A stretch of DNA of 64,000 bases from Lewinellaceae bacterium (GTDB lineage: Bacteria; Bacteroidota; Bacteroidia; Chitinophagales; Saprospiraceae): NCBI GenBank assembly GCA_020636325.1, contig JACJYC010000006.1, positions 186,001 to 250,000 of the forward strand. The letters run 5' to 3'. A program made the translations under genes and the position numbers. The notes under the pieces are model-generated. The model was given only the letters and a program-made list of their open reading frames with translations, searched no databases and was not told the origin of the DNA. This document shows positions 11,869-22,146 of the stretch, one piece after another (positions within the stretch are counted from its first letter, which is position 1; each line of letters begins with the position of its first letter).

Positions 11869-12071
11869 TCATCACGTGTTTGCTGGATATAATTCTCAAA
11901 GGCCTTTGTGTCAAGATCCGGCAACTTGCCTATGTGTTTAGAAAGCGGAACTAATGGCTTGGATTCCATGGGGACTTCCTGATAAACTATTTTCACTCCG
12001 ATACCTTTCAATAAGGGAAGCAATGATTCTAACTCGCCCAAGTGTTTAAGTTCTACAAGAAGTTGCATCAA
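11847..12071 (-). CDS. Putative antitoxin of the VapC-like toxin
   Basis: A 74-residue protein immediately upstream of, and overlapping, the PIN toxin. The sequence is Leu-rich in its first third (LLVELKHLGELESLLPLLK) and ends with a charged tail (IQQTRDEWERPIY). I do not recognise a DNA-binding fold, and the antitoxin call rests on position and size. The start could be either of two adjacent ATG codons (12071 or 12068). Confidence 0.65.
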   Translation of the reverse strand: MMQLLVELKHLGELESLLPLLKGIGVKIVYQEVPMESKPLVPLSKHIGKLPDLDTKAFENYIQQTRDEWERPIY

Positions 12072-12146
12072 TTAATTTTTGTCTGCACATACAAAGTTAA
12101 CAATTGTCGAACAAAATAAAGTTCAATCAGATAAAGATAATTTAAT

Positions 12147-13695
12147 TCAGCGATCCCCGGATTTTCTGAAGATCCCGTCTCCGTTGGTTCCCCGGTAGGC
12201 GCCCCAAATGACGGGCTTCCGGATCCGTACATTGGTGGAAATCCTTCGGGCGTTCATGCCCAGGAAGCTCACCAGGTCCTGATAATGGAAATACCGGAAA
12301 TGGACGATGTCCAGGTAGCCGTCCTGGTCAAGATCACCTATCCATGGCGTGGTAAAGATGTTTTTCAGGCCCTGCGCTTCATCGATGAGCTGAACGGAAT
12401 TGTCCTTGAAGTTGACAGCCAGCAGTTTGTTGACCATGGTCCTGGGCGCATTTCCGGTAAAACCGGTTGAGCAATCGAATTCATTGATGCTGATGATGGC
12501 TTCGTCGCGGCCGTCGTGGTTCAGGTCGTAGACAACCGGAGAGGAGAAACCGGTGCAGCCCATGGAGTCCTGATAGGCGATTGCGCCGGTGGCGCCGTCG
12601 AGCATGATCTGAAGGGAGCCGGTGCTGTTGGGCCATTCTCCTTTGCTGACGAAAGTGAAAAAATCCGGGATATCATCCGCTGTGAAATAACCCGCCGCAA
12701 AACTGTTGCTCGACTCGGTGCCCGGAATTTTCCGTTGCCAAAGGGTTTCCAGGCTTTTTCCGTCGATGGCGAAAACGGAACTGCCGTGGGAGATGGCTAC
12801 GATATCGTAAAAGCCGTCGCCGTTGATGTCGGCAAGGGTAGGGGGGGCAATGAAGCCGTGCCCTGTTTCGGAGGCAATGACCCGGGCGTTCGACAGTTTT
12901 TGTCCAGCAGATCCTGCAGGGTGCAGCGGTAAAGGTTCCCGCTGATGGTTTCGCCGCCGGTGCCGAAGAGGATGGACATATCGGGGCTGCCGGGCTGCGA
13001 AAAGCAGAGGGGCGCCATATAGGATTCCTTGCCGTCGGGCATGGTATCCGCGGCGATGATGTCCCCGGTCTTGCTGTTGATGATCATCAGCACGGCAGGG
13101 TAGCGATCCGTTTCGGAATAGGGCGCCGCTTCCGGATTGCCGCCGTTGATGGCCAGCAGGTCGGGAATGCCGTCGCCGTTCTGATCCGGTACGAGGACCG
13201 TGTTGTTGAAATTGTAATGGGCGTATTTCAGGATGGGGTCATCCTGGTATTTGTAGGTGTAAGACCAGATCAGGGCGCCGTCCTTGCCGTTGATGGCATA
13301 GAATTGCGGGCGCCGTCCGCCGATGAAAACGTCGGGAATGCCGTCGCCGGTCACGTCGTTGAAGGTGGGCGAACCGAATACCTGGTCGGTGGATTCCTGC
13401 TGCCAGAGCAGTTGCCCGTTTTGCCGTCCAGCGCGATGATCCCTTGTTTGGCGTGTTGTTTCTCATTCTGGCCGGCGCCGATCACGATATCCAGGATGCC
13501 GTCCTGGTTGAGATCGGCGGCCCGGGGCGAGGATTGGGAGCCGATCACGGGAAAGTCGACCGTCCAGGCCAATTCGGTTTTTGGATGAACAGCCCGCGAC
13601 CAGCAGGCATGCGGGCAATAAAAAGCAGGAATAAAAACGGCGCGCTGTTCGGGCTGGAAAGCGCGGAAAAGAACCGCAGTTTTTGTGGCTGACAT
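12147..13695 (-). CDS. FG-GAP/PQQ-propeller lipoprotein (several frame interruptions)
   Basis: This is an extracytoplasmic beta-propeller protein mixing FG-GAP motifs (RAADLNQDGILDIVIGAG, NDVTGDGIPDVFIGG, GDLDQDGYLDIVHF, YDLNHDGRDEAIISI) with PQQ-type blades (IIALDGKTG, YAINGKDGALIWSY, FAIDGKSLETLW). Out of frame near 13590-13630 the sequence reads ACLLVAGCSSK, a lipobox, so the protein is probably a lipoprotein. Further breaks are near 13400 and 12870-12650. Repaired length is about 510-520 residues. It lies between vapBC and the pyruvate kinase gene. No enzymatic residues are evident, and a binding or adhesion role is an inference. Confidence 0.7.
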
Positions 13696-13779
13696 ATCCT
13701 CTTGTGGCGATGGTTGGTGACGGGGTAAAAGTACGGAAGAATATGCAAACTCACCTGTTTTCAGGCCCGGACATTGGCA

Positions 13780-15687
13780 TCATTCCGGTACGGCGGTATT
13801 GGCTTTGATCCGTTCAAAGAATCGCTCGGCCAGCCGCAGTTTCCGGTGGGTTGAGCGTTTTTGGTCTGGTGGTCCTGCATCCGCTGAAGGATATCGGTCA
13901 GCGCCCTGGTAGCGGTCACGATATGGTCCCCTTTGTTCAGCATGATGCATTCGGCCCGCTGCCCCATGGCGGCATCGGTCACTTCCGCGCGGGTATGGAC
14001 GCCGGTCTTGGCCAGTTCTTCCAATACCTGGGTAGCCCAGATCACCGGCACGTGGGCCGCCTCGCAAATCCAGAGGATCTCTTCCTGCAATTCCGCCAGG
14101 CGGCCGAATCCGACCTCAATGGCCAGGTCGCCCCGTGCGATCATGACCCCGAAATTCGGGATCTCCATCGCGGCAAGCAGCATGTCCGGCAAGTGGTGGA
14201 ACCCTCTGGCCGTTTCAATTTTCAGGATGATGCCCGGCAGCGTTCCGGTCAGCTTGCGCAATTCACGGATCAGTTGATGGACGTCTTCCGGCCCGTTGGC
14301 AAACGACATGCCGATCGTATCCGCATGGAGAACGGCAAATTTCAGGTCTTCCAGATCCTGTTCCGTCAGCGCGCTCAACCGCAGGTTCGTATCCGGCAGG
14401 TTGATCCCTTTTTCCTTGCGCAGCTTCACCCCGCCGTTCAGGGCGTAAGTGATCCTGACCGCGACCTCCTCCTCCCGGATCTCCTCGATGATGCCGCCTA
14501 TTTTGCCGTCGTCAAACCAGATGGGCTCGCCGATCTCCACATCGTTCAATACCTCCGGAAGGGAAACCCCGATGCAGGCCGGGCTGACCAATTGCCCCGA
14601 TTCGTCGAATACGGCCGGAGACCCCGGTTCCTGGTTTCTTTTTAGGATCAATTGGTTTTCAGCCTCCAGCAACAGGAAATTTTCTTTTTGAGGGATTTTA
14701 CCGACGGATGCCGCCGGTCTTTTTTTGCGGTGATTCCCGGCTGCGGGTTTGAGGCTGATACCGGGGACGAAGTAGGCCGTTTTGCGGAGCGCTCCGATGC
14801 AGCCTTCCGGCAGAACAGCGGTTATCCTGATCTTGCGGCTGGATTTCCTGGCATCCTGAAAGCGGATCACATCGCCGGTTTCGAGGTTGCTGAGCCACTT
14901 TTCCGGTACGGGCAGTACGGGTTTGCCGGCCCATTCTCCGGCTCCAGCGTTTTCTTCCGGGACCAGCCAAACGACAGCCGGCCGGGTCAATTCCCCGAAC
15001 TCATTCCTGGCCGGACTTACCTTCAGCACGGCATTGCCCGGCAGGATTTCACCGGTTCTCAGTTTGGGGCCGCCCAGGTCCATATGGATGAGGCAGGGCC
15101 GGCCGGTCGATTTTTCCGCCCGCCGCACATTTTCAATGATCCTGAGCCATACATCCGGATCGTCATGGGCGCAATTGACCCTGGCGATGTTCATGCCGTT
15201 TTCGAGCAGGTCGTGGATCAGCCGGTAGTTGTTGGCGGCTGCCGAGGGCATGGTCACCATGATCCTGGCCCTGCGGCTTTCCGGTTTTTCTCCGAAAAGC
15301 GCTTCGGAGTTGTCTTCCAGCAGTCTCCGGCCTTCCTCGAAACAAACGGGGCGCCTCTTCCGGATTCCAGTCCAGGCCCTCCAATGCGTGGATCAGGTGC
15401 AGGACCGTATCCACCGTGGCCTGGACCTTCCGCTCGGATCTGCCCAGAGAGGATAAACCCCAGTCGGTGAGTTGGTATTGCACCGGGCGTATGTCCCGCT
15501 TGCGCAGGGCCAGGTATTGCAGCAGGTTTCGGGCGCTATTTCGGTGCCTGGGGTGGATCTGATCCAGGTCGCCGAAGGCCTTTTCCCCTTCGAGGATGTT
15601 GTTTCTGATCTGCAACAAGGCTGTTCGCAGTTCTTCCAGTGCCGGCGACGGGCAGGGTAATTTGCCGGAATGCTCCAGGATTTCCAT
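13780..15687 (-). CDS. Divergent pyruvate kinase-family protein (frame interruptions)
   Basis: This is a pyruvate kinase homologue of unusual layout. A helical N-terminal extension of about 115 residues precedes the catalytic barrel, which opens ARIMVTMPSAAANNY where classic enzymes have a TKIVxTxGP-type motif. Family motifs are recognisable: RVNCAHDD, HMDLGGPKLRTG, KIETARGFHHL, MIARGDLAIEVG, WATQVLEELAKTGVHTRAEVTDAA. The nucleotide-side motif usually MLSGETA reads MLNKGDH. The inserted B domain is long, and the C-terminal regulatory domain is missing. Frames break near 15345 and near 13857; the second repair gives the ending RFFERIKANTAVPE with the stop at 13780. Length is about 636 residues. 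Activity toward pyruvate is likely but unproven. Confidence 0.8.
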
Positions 15688-15819
15688 ACGGCGGAATTTG
15701 CCTGCAAGGTTGGAGATTCAGGGCTGAATTCTGATGACTTATGTCACAGCGGAAGCTGATTATTCGGGTTTACGCCAAAAAGTAGGATATCGCATCTGTT
15801 CAGAAATACCCGACTGAAA

Positions 15820-16885
15820 ATGAAGCATATACTGTTTACACTCCTGACCATTTTATGGTTTCCCTTTTCTATTGCCTGTCAGATTGATTTTTCGCACTAC
15901 AGACCCGGTCCGCAGGATGATCCGGCCTTTCTCCGGGCGGACAGCGCCATCCGGGCCGATGCTTATGGAGAGGTCCACAGCTTGTTGGTGGTTGAAAAAG
16001 GCAAGCTGGTTTTTGAGCGTTATTACCGGGACTGGACCCCGGATTCGCTCCATCAGTTGCAATCGGCTACCAAAAGCATTGTGGCGACGCTGCTGGGTTG
16101 CGCCCTCCAGCAGGGGTTGATCCCCGGCGTCGACCAGCCGATCAGCGCCTATTATCCGTACATTGAAGGACGGGACACGCTGAAGAACGGGATCCGGATC
16201 CGGGATCTGCTGACCCAGCGACACGGCCTCAAATGGAAGGAGGCGCCCTGGGACGACCCCGGCAATACCTGGCGCAAGGTGCTGGCTACTGAAGGCAATT
16301 GGTTTGAAACGATCCTGAAAACGCCGATGGATACGGCGCCCGGCGCCCGCTTCAATTACAGCAATGCGGCTCCGGTGCTTACCACCGGGATCATCCAGGC
16401 CGCCTCCGGCATGCGCATCGATTCGTTCGCCGACCGGTACCTGTTCAAACCGCTGGAGATTGACCATACCTTCTTCTGGCAAGGCAACGGCGGACCCCAA
16501 AACAACGGCATGGCGCTGCTGTTTATGACGGCCCGGGATATGGCAAAGATCGGACAGCTCTATCTGCAAGGGGGTAAATGGGAAGGCCGGCAGGTCATGC
16601 CATCGTGGTTTGCGCAGGAGGCCGTTTCTCCCAAAGTGCACGATGTGGAGGGCAACGGTTACTATGCCGGCTATGATTACGGATATTTCTGGTGGAGCAA
16701 CCCCGTGCTCAGAACTTCCCCGACGGCCGGCCGGCAAAGTCTTCCTCGCCCGCGGCGCCGGCGGTCAGAATATCATCGTTTGGCCCGAACGGGAAATGGT
16801 GGTGGTCATTACGGCCTGGAACCTGCAGCAATCCAACCGGCCTCAGGTCATTTTTGACGACTACATGCTGACCGGCAATGGGTGA
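15820..16885 (+). CDS. Serine hydrolase, beta-lactamase/DD-peptidase fold (one frame interruption)
   Basis: An exported enzyme of the class C beta-lactamase-like family (PF00144 type), which includes esterases and D,D-peptidases. The opening MKHILFTLLTILWFPFSIAC is a signal peptide. The SxxK nucleophile motif is SATK in LQSATKSIVATLLG, and the YxN motif is in FNYSNAAPVLTTG. The frame breaks near 16715 after the SNPVLR section, and the continuation reads KVFLARGAGGQNIIVWPE. Repaired length is about 355 residues, as usual for the family. The substrate is unknown. Confidence 0.85.
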
Positions 16886-17025
16886 GGCCGCCGGCTGAAA
16901 CATGCGGGTTTCGCGTTTGAATCCAGGACAGGTTGACTACATTTGCCTGATCGTATGCCTGACCGGCCGTCGCATACCCGTATGCCTGGCGGTGAGGCTG
17001 AATGTAGGCCTGAATCAACAACACC

Positions 17026-18164
17026 ATGAAAAACCTGGATACCTTTGGTTTTTCCTGCTGCCGGCGTTCCTCACGGGGTGCAAACCCGATGCCCGGCAGG
17101 AACCTGCAATACCTCAAAACAACTGGACGCTCGAAGGGTTCGTCAAAGCGGACAGCCTCAACCCCATTCTGGTTCCCGCTCCTGACCTGACCTTCGATTG
17201 CCCGGTCTCCGGCGAGCGCGTCAATTGGGAAGAGCGCAATGTACTCAACCCGGCCGCGGTGGTCAGGGGATTCGGTTTATTTGTTCTACCGGGCGCAGGA
17301 CCATACCGGCACTTCCAGGATCGGTATGGCCGTCAGCGCGGACGGGTTGCATTTTGTGAAACGCCCGAAGCCCGTTTTTACCCGGCCAACGACAGCATGA
17401 AGGTATACGAGTGGAATTACCGAAAGGCAGAAGGCCCGCTCATTCCCGGAGAGTCCTATTTTGACGGAACGGAAGACCCCCGGATCGTCGAGCGCGAAGA
17501 CGGTACGTATATCATGACCTACACCGCCTACGACGGCAAGACCGCCCGGCTGTGCCTGGCTTCCTCAACGGACCTGCAGACCTGGACCAAACACGGCCCG
17601 GTGCTTACGGACTCGAAATACCGCGATACCTGGTCAAAGTCCGGCGCTGTCGTGGCCCGGCAGGAAGGCGGCAGGACCATAGCTGTGAAAATAGCGGGAA
17701 AATACCGGATGTATTTCGGCGATACCGACCTGTTCATGGCCGCTTCGGAGGACCTGATCCGGTGGTCGCCGGCGGAGAATGAAGAAAGCGGGAAATTGAT
17801 CGAAGTGCTTCACCCCAGAGCGGGGTATTTCGACAGCCGGCTGGTGGAGCCCGGTCCGTACGCCTTGCAGACCGAACACGGCATCCTGTTGATCTATAAC
17901 GGCAGCAATGCCGCCAATTTCAATGATCCTGGGTTGCCGAAGTTCACCTACGCTGCAGGTCAGGCCTTGTTCGACGGCAGCCGACCCTGGAAACTCCTCG
18001 ACCGGACCGCCGGATATTTCATTCACCCCGATAAGGATTACGAAAAAGTGGGCGAGGTGAACGAAGTTTGTTTTGTGGAAGGATTGGTCCGGTTCCGGGG
18101 CAGCTGGATCCTGTATTACGGGACGGCGGATTCGAGGATTGCAGCCGCTGTCTCGACGGATTGA
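17026..18164 (+). CDS. GH130-like glycosidase/phosphorylase lipoprotein (frame interruptions)
   Basis: A five-bladed propeller protein resembling glycoside hydrolase family 130, whose members cleave or phosphorolyse mannosides. The key family signature is visible as FDGTEDPRIV, followed by YIMTYTAYDG, GKYRMYFGDTDLFMAAS, DSRLVEPGPYAL and GEVNEVCFVEGLV. Adding one A to the run at 17029-17033 joins ATG 17026 to MKKPGYLWFFLLPAFLTGC, a lipoprotein signal. A second disturbed stretch lies at 17265-17345. Repaired length is about 380 residues. It could assist glycan use, but it is not adjacent to the SusCD pair. Confidence 0.7.
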
Positions 18165-18186
18165 GCATTTTTGTATATTATGCCCT

Positions 18187-18974
18187 ATGATAGAAATATT
18201 CCCACTTGAAGATTACGCCGGTCTGGCATCTCCCCGCCGGGTTGTCCGGTACGTACTGATCTGGTGCTCGGAGGGGGCGGTTACCCTGGCGGTTGACGAA
18301 AGCGATTTCCGGTTGGAAAAGGGCAATTGATCACCATTACTTCCGGACAGATCCATTATGCCAAAAGCCGGGAGCGGGTGAAAGGCTGGGTGCTGGAGTT
18401 CACCTTTGATTTTTTCTGCAAGGATGATTTTGACCTGGAGCTGGTTTTCCAGAACGGCCTGTTTTGCCATTTCGATATGAACGAGGTGATTGCGGTTCCG
18501 GACCCGGCTACGGTGGAAGGACCGTTGAAAATGATCCGGGACGAGCTGGCGGAAAAGCCCTTTCAATACCTGATCGCTCTGCACGCTTACGTCAAGCTCA
18601 TCCTGGTGGCCGTCAACCGGGCCAAGATCTCGCAAGGGGAGGAGGTCTATAAGCCGGATGCCTTGTTTTTGAAATTCCTGGAAATGGTGCGCAGCAATTT
18701 CAAGCGCAATTTTACCATCAGTTATTTTGCGGAGGCGTTGCAAACCACTGAGTTAAAGCTCAACGAACTGGCCAAATTGCATGCCGGGAAAACGGCGCAG
18801 AGCGTGGTGTACGGCCTGATCATCTCGGAAGCGAAGCGATTGCTGACCTACGAAAAAATGCCGGTAAAGGAAGTCGCGTACGAATTGGGGTTTCTGGATC
18901 CTTTCTACTTTTCCAATTTTTTCAAGAAGCATACCAAACTGTCGCCCAAAGCTTACAAGGCACAGGCTTTGTGA
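18187..18974 (+). CDS. AraC-family transcriptional regulator (one frame interruption)
   Basis: This protein has an N-terminal cupin-like sensing region and a C-terminal double helix-turn-helix. The C-terminal signature is clear: VKEVAYELGFLDPFYFSNFFKKHTKLSPKAYK. The start ATG is at 18187. The frame breaks near 18325 (AAGGGC should carry one more G), and repair gives LEKGQLITITSGQIHYA. Length is about 262 residues. It ends 3 bases from the oppositely oriented AraC gene. The target genes are unknown; the upstream GH130-like gene ends only 22 bases before it, so the two may be cotranscribed. Confidence 0.85.
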
Positions 18975-18977
18975 TGT

Positions 18978-19891
18978 TCAGCGGTTGGCTGCCTTGACCT
19001 GGAACGCCTTGGGCGAGAGGCGTTTTTTGCGCTTGAAGACCCGGTTGAAATACGACCGGCTGTCGAAGCCGCAGGCCATATAGACCTCCTTGATCTTCAT
19101 GTTGGGATCCTGCAGCAGGCTGGTGGCCAGTTTGATCCGTTCGTTATTGATGAAGTCTACCGGAGAAACGCCGGTCTCATTTTTGAATACGCGGTGGAAA
19201 TTGGAATCGCTCATATAGGCTTTACGGCTCAGTTCTTCGATGGTGAGCGGTTTGTCGAGGTTTTCCCGGATATACTGTATAATGAAGGCGAGGCGGTTGT
19301 TGCTGCTGAGCGTGAGCGCTTTGTCGGTATAAATTTTCCGGGATTCGGCCTGCAGGATCCGGATGATCAGTTCCTTGAGCATGAAATTGACAAACAGGTC
19401 CTTGGGGATGGGTTTTCGGTAAACAGGAACAGCAGGCGCTGAATGATCTGGTAGATGCCGGTATCGTTGGTGAAATGGAAATTGTAATCCATGAACTGCC
19501 ATTCCGCGTCGTCCGCTTTGGGCAGGTTTTCGTTCATCAGCATGATCACTTCCCTGATCTTGTCCTCTGAAATGGCCATAGCCAGGCAACGCGTCGGGTT
19601 GTCCATCCGGGCTTCCGGAAAATCGATGCACATGACTTCGTTGGAAGGGAGGATGAGCGACTCACCGGGCAGAAAATCGAAAGATTGGTGACTGCGCAGG
19701 TGCATCACTTTTTTGCCCTGGAACATGCTGGCCAGCACCGGCTGATCGAACTGCAGGAGTACCCGTTCGGCTGCCTGATGGGTTTCGAATACGTGCATGG
19801 CGGCATTCTCCAGCGTGTAGGACGTTTGGTTCTCTACCAGCGTTTCCAGTCTTCTGCCTTTTAAAAAATCAACGGGCAAATCCATGTTCAA
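18978..19891 (-). CDS. AraC-family regulator divergent from ALDH (one frame interruption)
   Basis: An AraC regulator with an N-terminal AraC-type sensor domain (VLASMFQGKKVMHLRSHQSFDFLPGES) and a C-terminal HTH_18 pair (LTIEELSRKAYMSDSNFHRVFKNETGVSPVDFINNERI, then KIKEVYMACGFDSRSYFNRVFKRK). Known relatives sit next to aldehyde dehydrogenase genes and control them. Here the ALDH-DUF779 operon starts divergently 227 bases away, so it is the likely target. The frame breaks near 19425. Length is about 304 residues. Confidence 0.88.
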
Positions 19892-20031
19892 TCGCAGTTT
19901 TGATAATCAAAAATACCGGTTTTCTTTGGTAATGCGAAGGAATATTCTGATTTCCAGGAGGGAAACGGGGATTTGCAAGGATTGTTCACCCTTTTGGCAG
20001 GATTCGTCAAAGCAGCCAAAGTAATGGTGTA

Positions 20032-20039
20032 TAATTTTG
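20032..20039 (+). promoter_or_regulatory. Candidate -7 box for the ALDH operon
   Basis: TAATTTTG fits TAnnTTTG, 80 bases before the ALDH start, within the divergent AraC-ALDH spacer. No TTTG lies at the -33 distance, which would fit an activator-dependent promoter (inference). Confidence 0.35.
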
Positions 20040-20118
20040 CATTATTGAAAAATTCCAGAATGAAAATTGGAATCAATTCAAATCGTAAAATTATTTATCA
20101 AACTCAAAAAGGAACATC

Positions 20119-21642
20119 ATGAGCGATGTAATGGCAACCGTCCAGAATGCACTGGAAAAACCGAGGTTCAAGGACCAATATGAAAACTACATCGGCGGCA
20201 AATGGACGCCCCCTGTAAAAGGACAATACTTCGAAAATATCTCGCCCGTCGACGGAAAGGGCTACACCAAAGTGGCCCGTTCGACGGAAGAAGACATCGA
20301 CCTGGCCGTAAATGCCGCCTGGGCGGCCGCGCCCCATTGGAACAACTCCCCGGCCGCCTACCGCAGCAACCTGTTGCTGAAGATCGCGGATGTCATGGAG
20401 CAAAACCTTGAGGTGCTGGCCCGGGCGGAAACCTGGGATAACGGCAAACCCATCCGCGAAACAACGGCTGCCGACCTGCCGCTGGCCATCGACCATTTCC
20501 GGTATTTTGCCGGCGTGATCCGGGCCGAAGAAGGTACGGTCAGCGAACTGGATTCCGACACCATTTCCATGAACGTACCCGAACCGCTGGGGGTGGTCGG
20601 CCAGATCATTCCCTGGAATTTTCCGCTCCTGATGGCCGCCTGGAAAATCGCACCGGCGCTGGCAGCCGGCAACTGCGTGGTGCTGAAACCCGCCGAACAA
20701 ACGCCGGTCGGCATCATGATCCTGGTAGAACTCATCGAAGGCATCCTGCCCGCCGGGGTGTTGAATGTTGTGAACGGCTTCGGCATTGAAGCGGGCAAAC
20801 CGCTGGCTTCCCATCCGCGCATCAACAAGGTGGCCTTCACCGGGGAAACCACGACCGGCCAGCTCATCATGCAGTACGCTTCCAAGAATATCATCCCGGT
20901 AACGCTCGAACTGGGCGGAAAATCGCCCAATATCTTTTTGAAAGCGTCATGGATGCCGATGATGAATTCTTCGACAAATGCCTGGAAGGGGCCGTCATGT
21001 TCGCCTTCAACCAGGGTGAGGTCTGCACCTGCCCGTCCAGATTGCTGGTCCAGGAAAGCATTTACGACAAATTCATGGCCCGGGTGATCCAGCGGACCAA
21101 AGCGGTCAAACTCGGCCACCCGCTCGACCCGTCCACCATGATGGGGGCCCAGGCCTCCAATGATCAGTACGAAAAGATCCTGAATTATATCAAGATCGGC
21201 AAGGAAGAAGGCTGCCAGGTCCTGGCCGGCGGCGAACCCGCCTATAACGAAGGCCTGGAAGGCGGATTCTATATCCAGCCCACCATTCTGGAAGGCAACA
21301 ACAAGATGCGGGTCTTCCAGGAAGAGATCTTCGGCCCCGTGGTTTGCGTGACCACCTTCAAGGACGAAGCCGAAGCCCTGGAGATTGCCAACGACACCCT
21401 GTACGGGCTCGGCGCCGGGCGTCTGGACCCGGGATACGCACCAGGCCTATCAGATCTCCCGCCAGATCAAGGCCGGCCGCGTATGGGTCAACTGTTACCA
21501 CGCCTACCCCGCGCATGCGCCCTTCGGCGGGTACAAGAAATCGGGCATCGGCCGCGAAACGCACCGCATGATGCTCAACCATTACCGCCAGACCAAGAAC
21601 ATGCTGGTCTCCTACAAGAAGAAAGCAGAAGGCTTCTTTTAA
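20119..21642 (+). CDS. NAD-dependent aldehyde dehydrogenase, ExaC/AcoD type (frame interruptions)
   Basis: This enzyme oxidises aldehydes, classically acetaldehyde, to the acid with NAD(P). Motifs are in order: PLGVVGQIIPWNFPLLM, FTGETTTGQLIM, the catalytic Glu in LELGGKSPNIF (about residue 265) and the catalytic Cys in NQGEVCTCPSRLLV (about 300). EEIFGPVV and the ending GYKKSGIGRETH follow. Frames break near 20945 and near 21415. Repaired length is about 507 residues, typical of this subgroup. DUF779 follows with the ATG directly after the stop, and an AraC regulator diverges upstream, a common set. Confidence 0.93.
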
Positions 21643-22028
21643 ATGCCGGCCGTCATGACCAGAAGAGTATTGTCAACGGATGCGGCCGGAGCCGTCATCG
21701 ATCAACTGCGGGAACAACACGGCGACCTGATGTTTCACCAGAGCGGCGGATGCTGCGACGGTTCAAGTCCGATGTGTTTTCCCAAAGGCGAATTGATGCT
21801 CAACGAAACGGACGTCTGGCTGGGCCGGATCCACGGCTGCGATTTTTACATGTCGAAAGACCAGTTCGAATATTGGCAGCATACGCAACTCATTGTCGAC
21901 GTTGTCAAAGGCCGCGGCGCCAGCTTCTCTCTGGAGATCCCCTTGGTGTGCGGTTCCTCATTCGGTCGCGCATTTACGGCGATGAAGAACTGGCCGAACT
22001 GACGCCTGTCCGGTACGGGCTTCAGTGA
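21643..22028 (+). CDS. DUF779 family protein (one frame interruption)
   Basis: A small conserved protein that accompanies AcoD/ExaC-type aldehyde dehydrogenases. The family hallmark is a Cys-rich N-terminal stretch, MFHQSGGCCDGSSPMCFPKGE, followed by LGRIHGCDFYMSKDQFEYWQHTQL. The frame changes near 21945, and the repaired C-terminus reads PLGVRFLIRSRIYGDEELAELTP. Length is about 128 residues. The ATG follows the ALDH stop without a gap, so translation is probably coupled. The biochemical role is not established; metal or substrate handling for the dehydrogenase is a guess from the cysteines. Confidence 0.88.
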
Positions 22029-22047
22029 ACTCGGAAACCGGAGAAAA

Positions 22048-22082
22048 AAGCCCGTCTGACCAATCAGGCGGGCTTATTTTTA
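22048..22082 (+). terminator. Terminator after the ALDH-DUF779 operon
   Basis: A perfect stem AAGCCCGTCTGA / TCAGGCGGGCTT with a 4-base loop is followed by ATTTTTAT. Confidence 0.88.
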
Positions 22083-22101
22083 TGGTTTATCCTAAAATGC
22101 A

Positions 22102-22109
22102 TAACTTTG
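22102..22109 (+). promoter_or_regulatory. Candidate -7 box for the FG-GAP gene
   Basis: TAACTTTG fits TAnnTTTG 38 bases before the ATG at 22147. A T-rich tttt/ttta, close to TTTG, lies at the -33 distance. Confidence 0.45.
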
Positions 22110-22146
22110 ACTGGCCATCTTCACCAACTACACAGCCTGATCGCTT

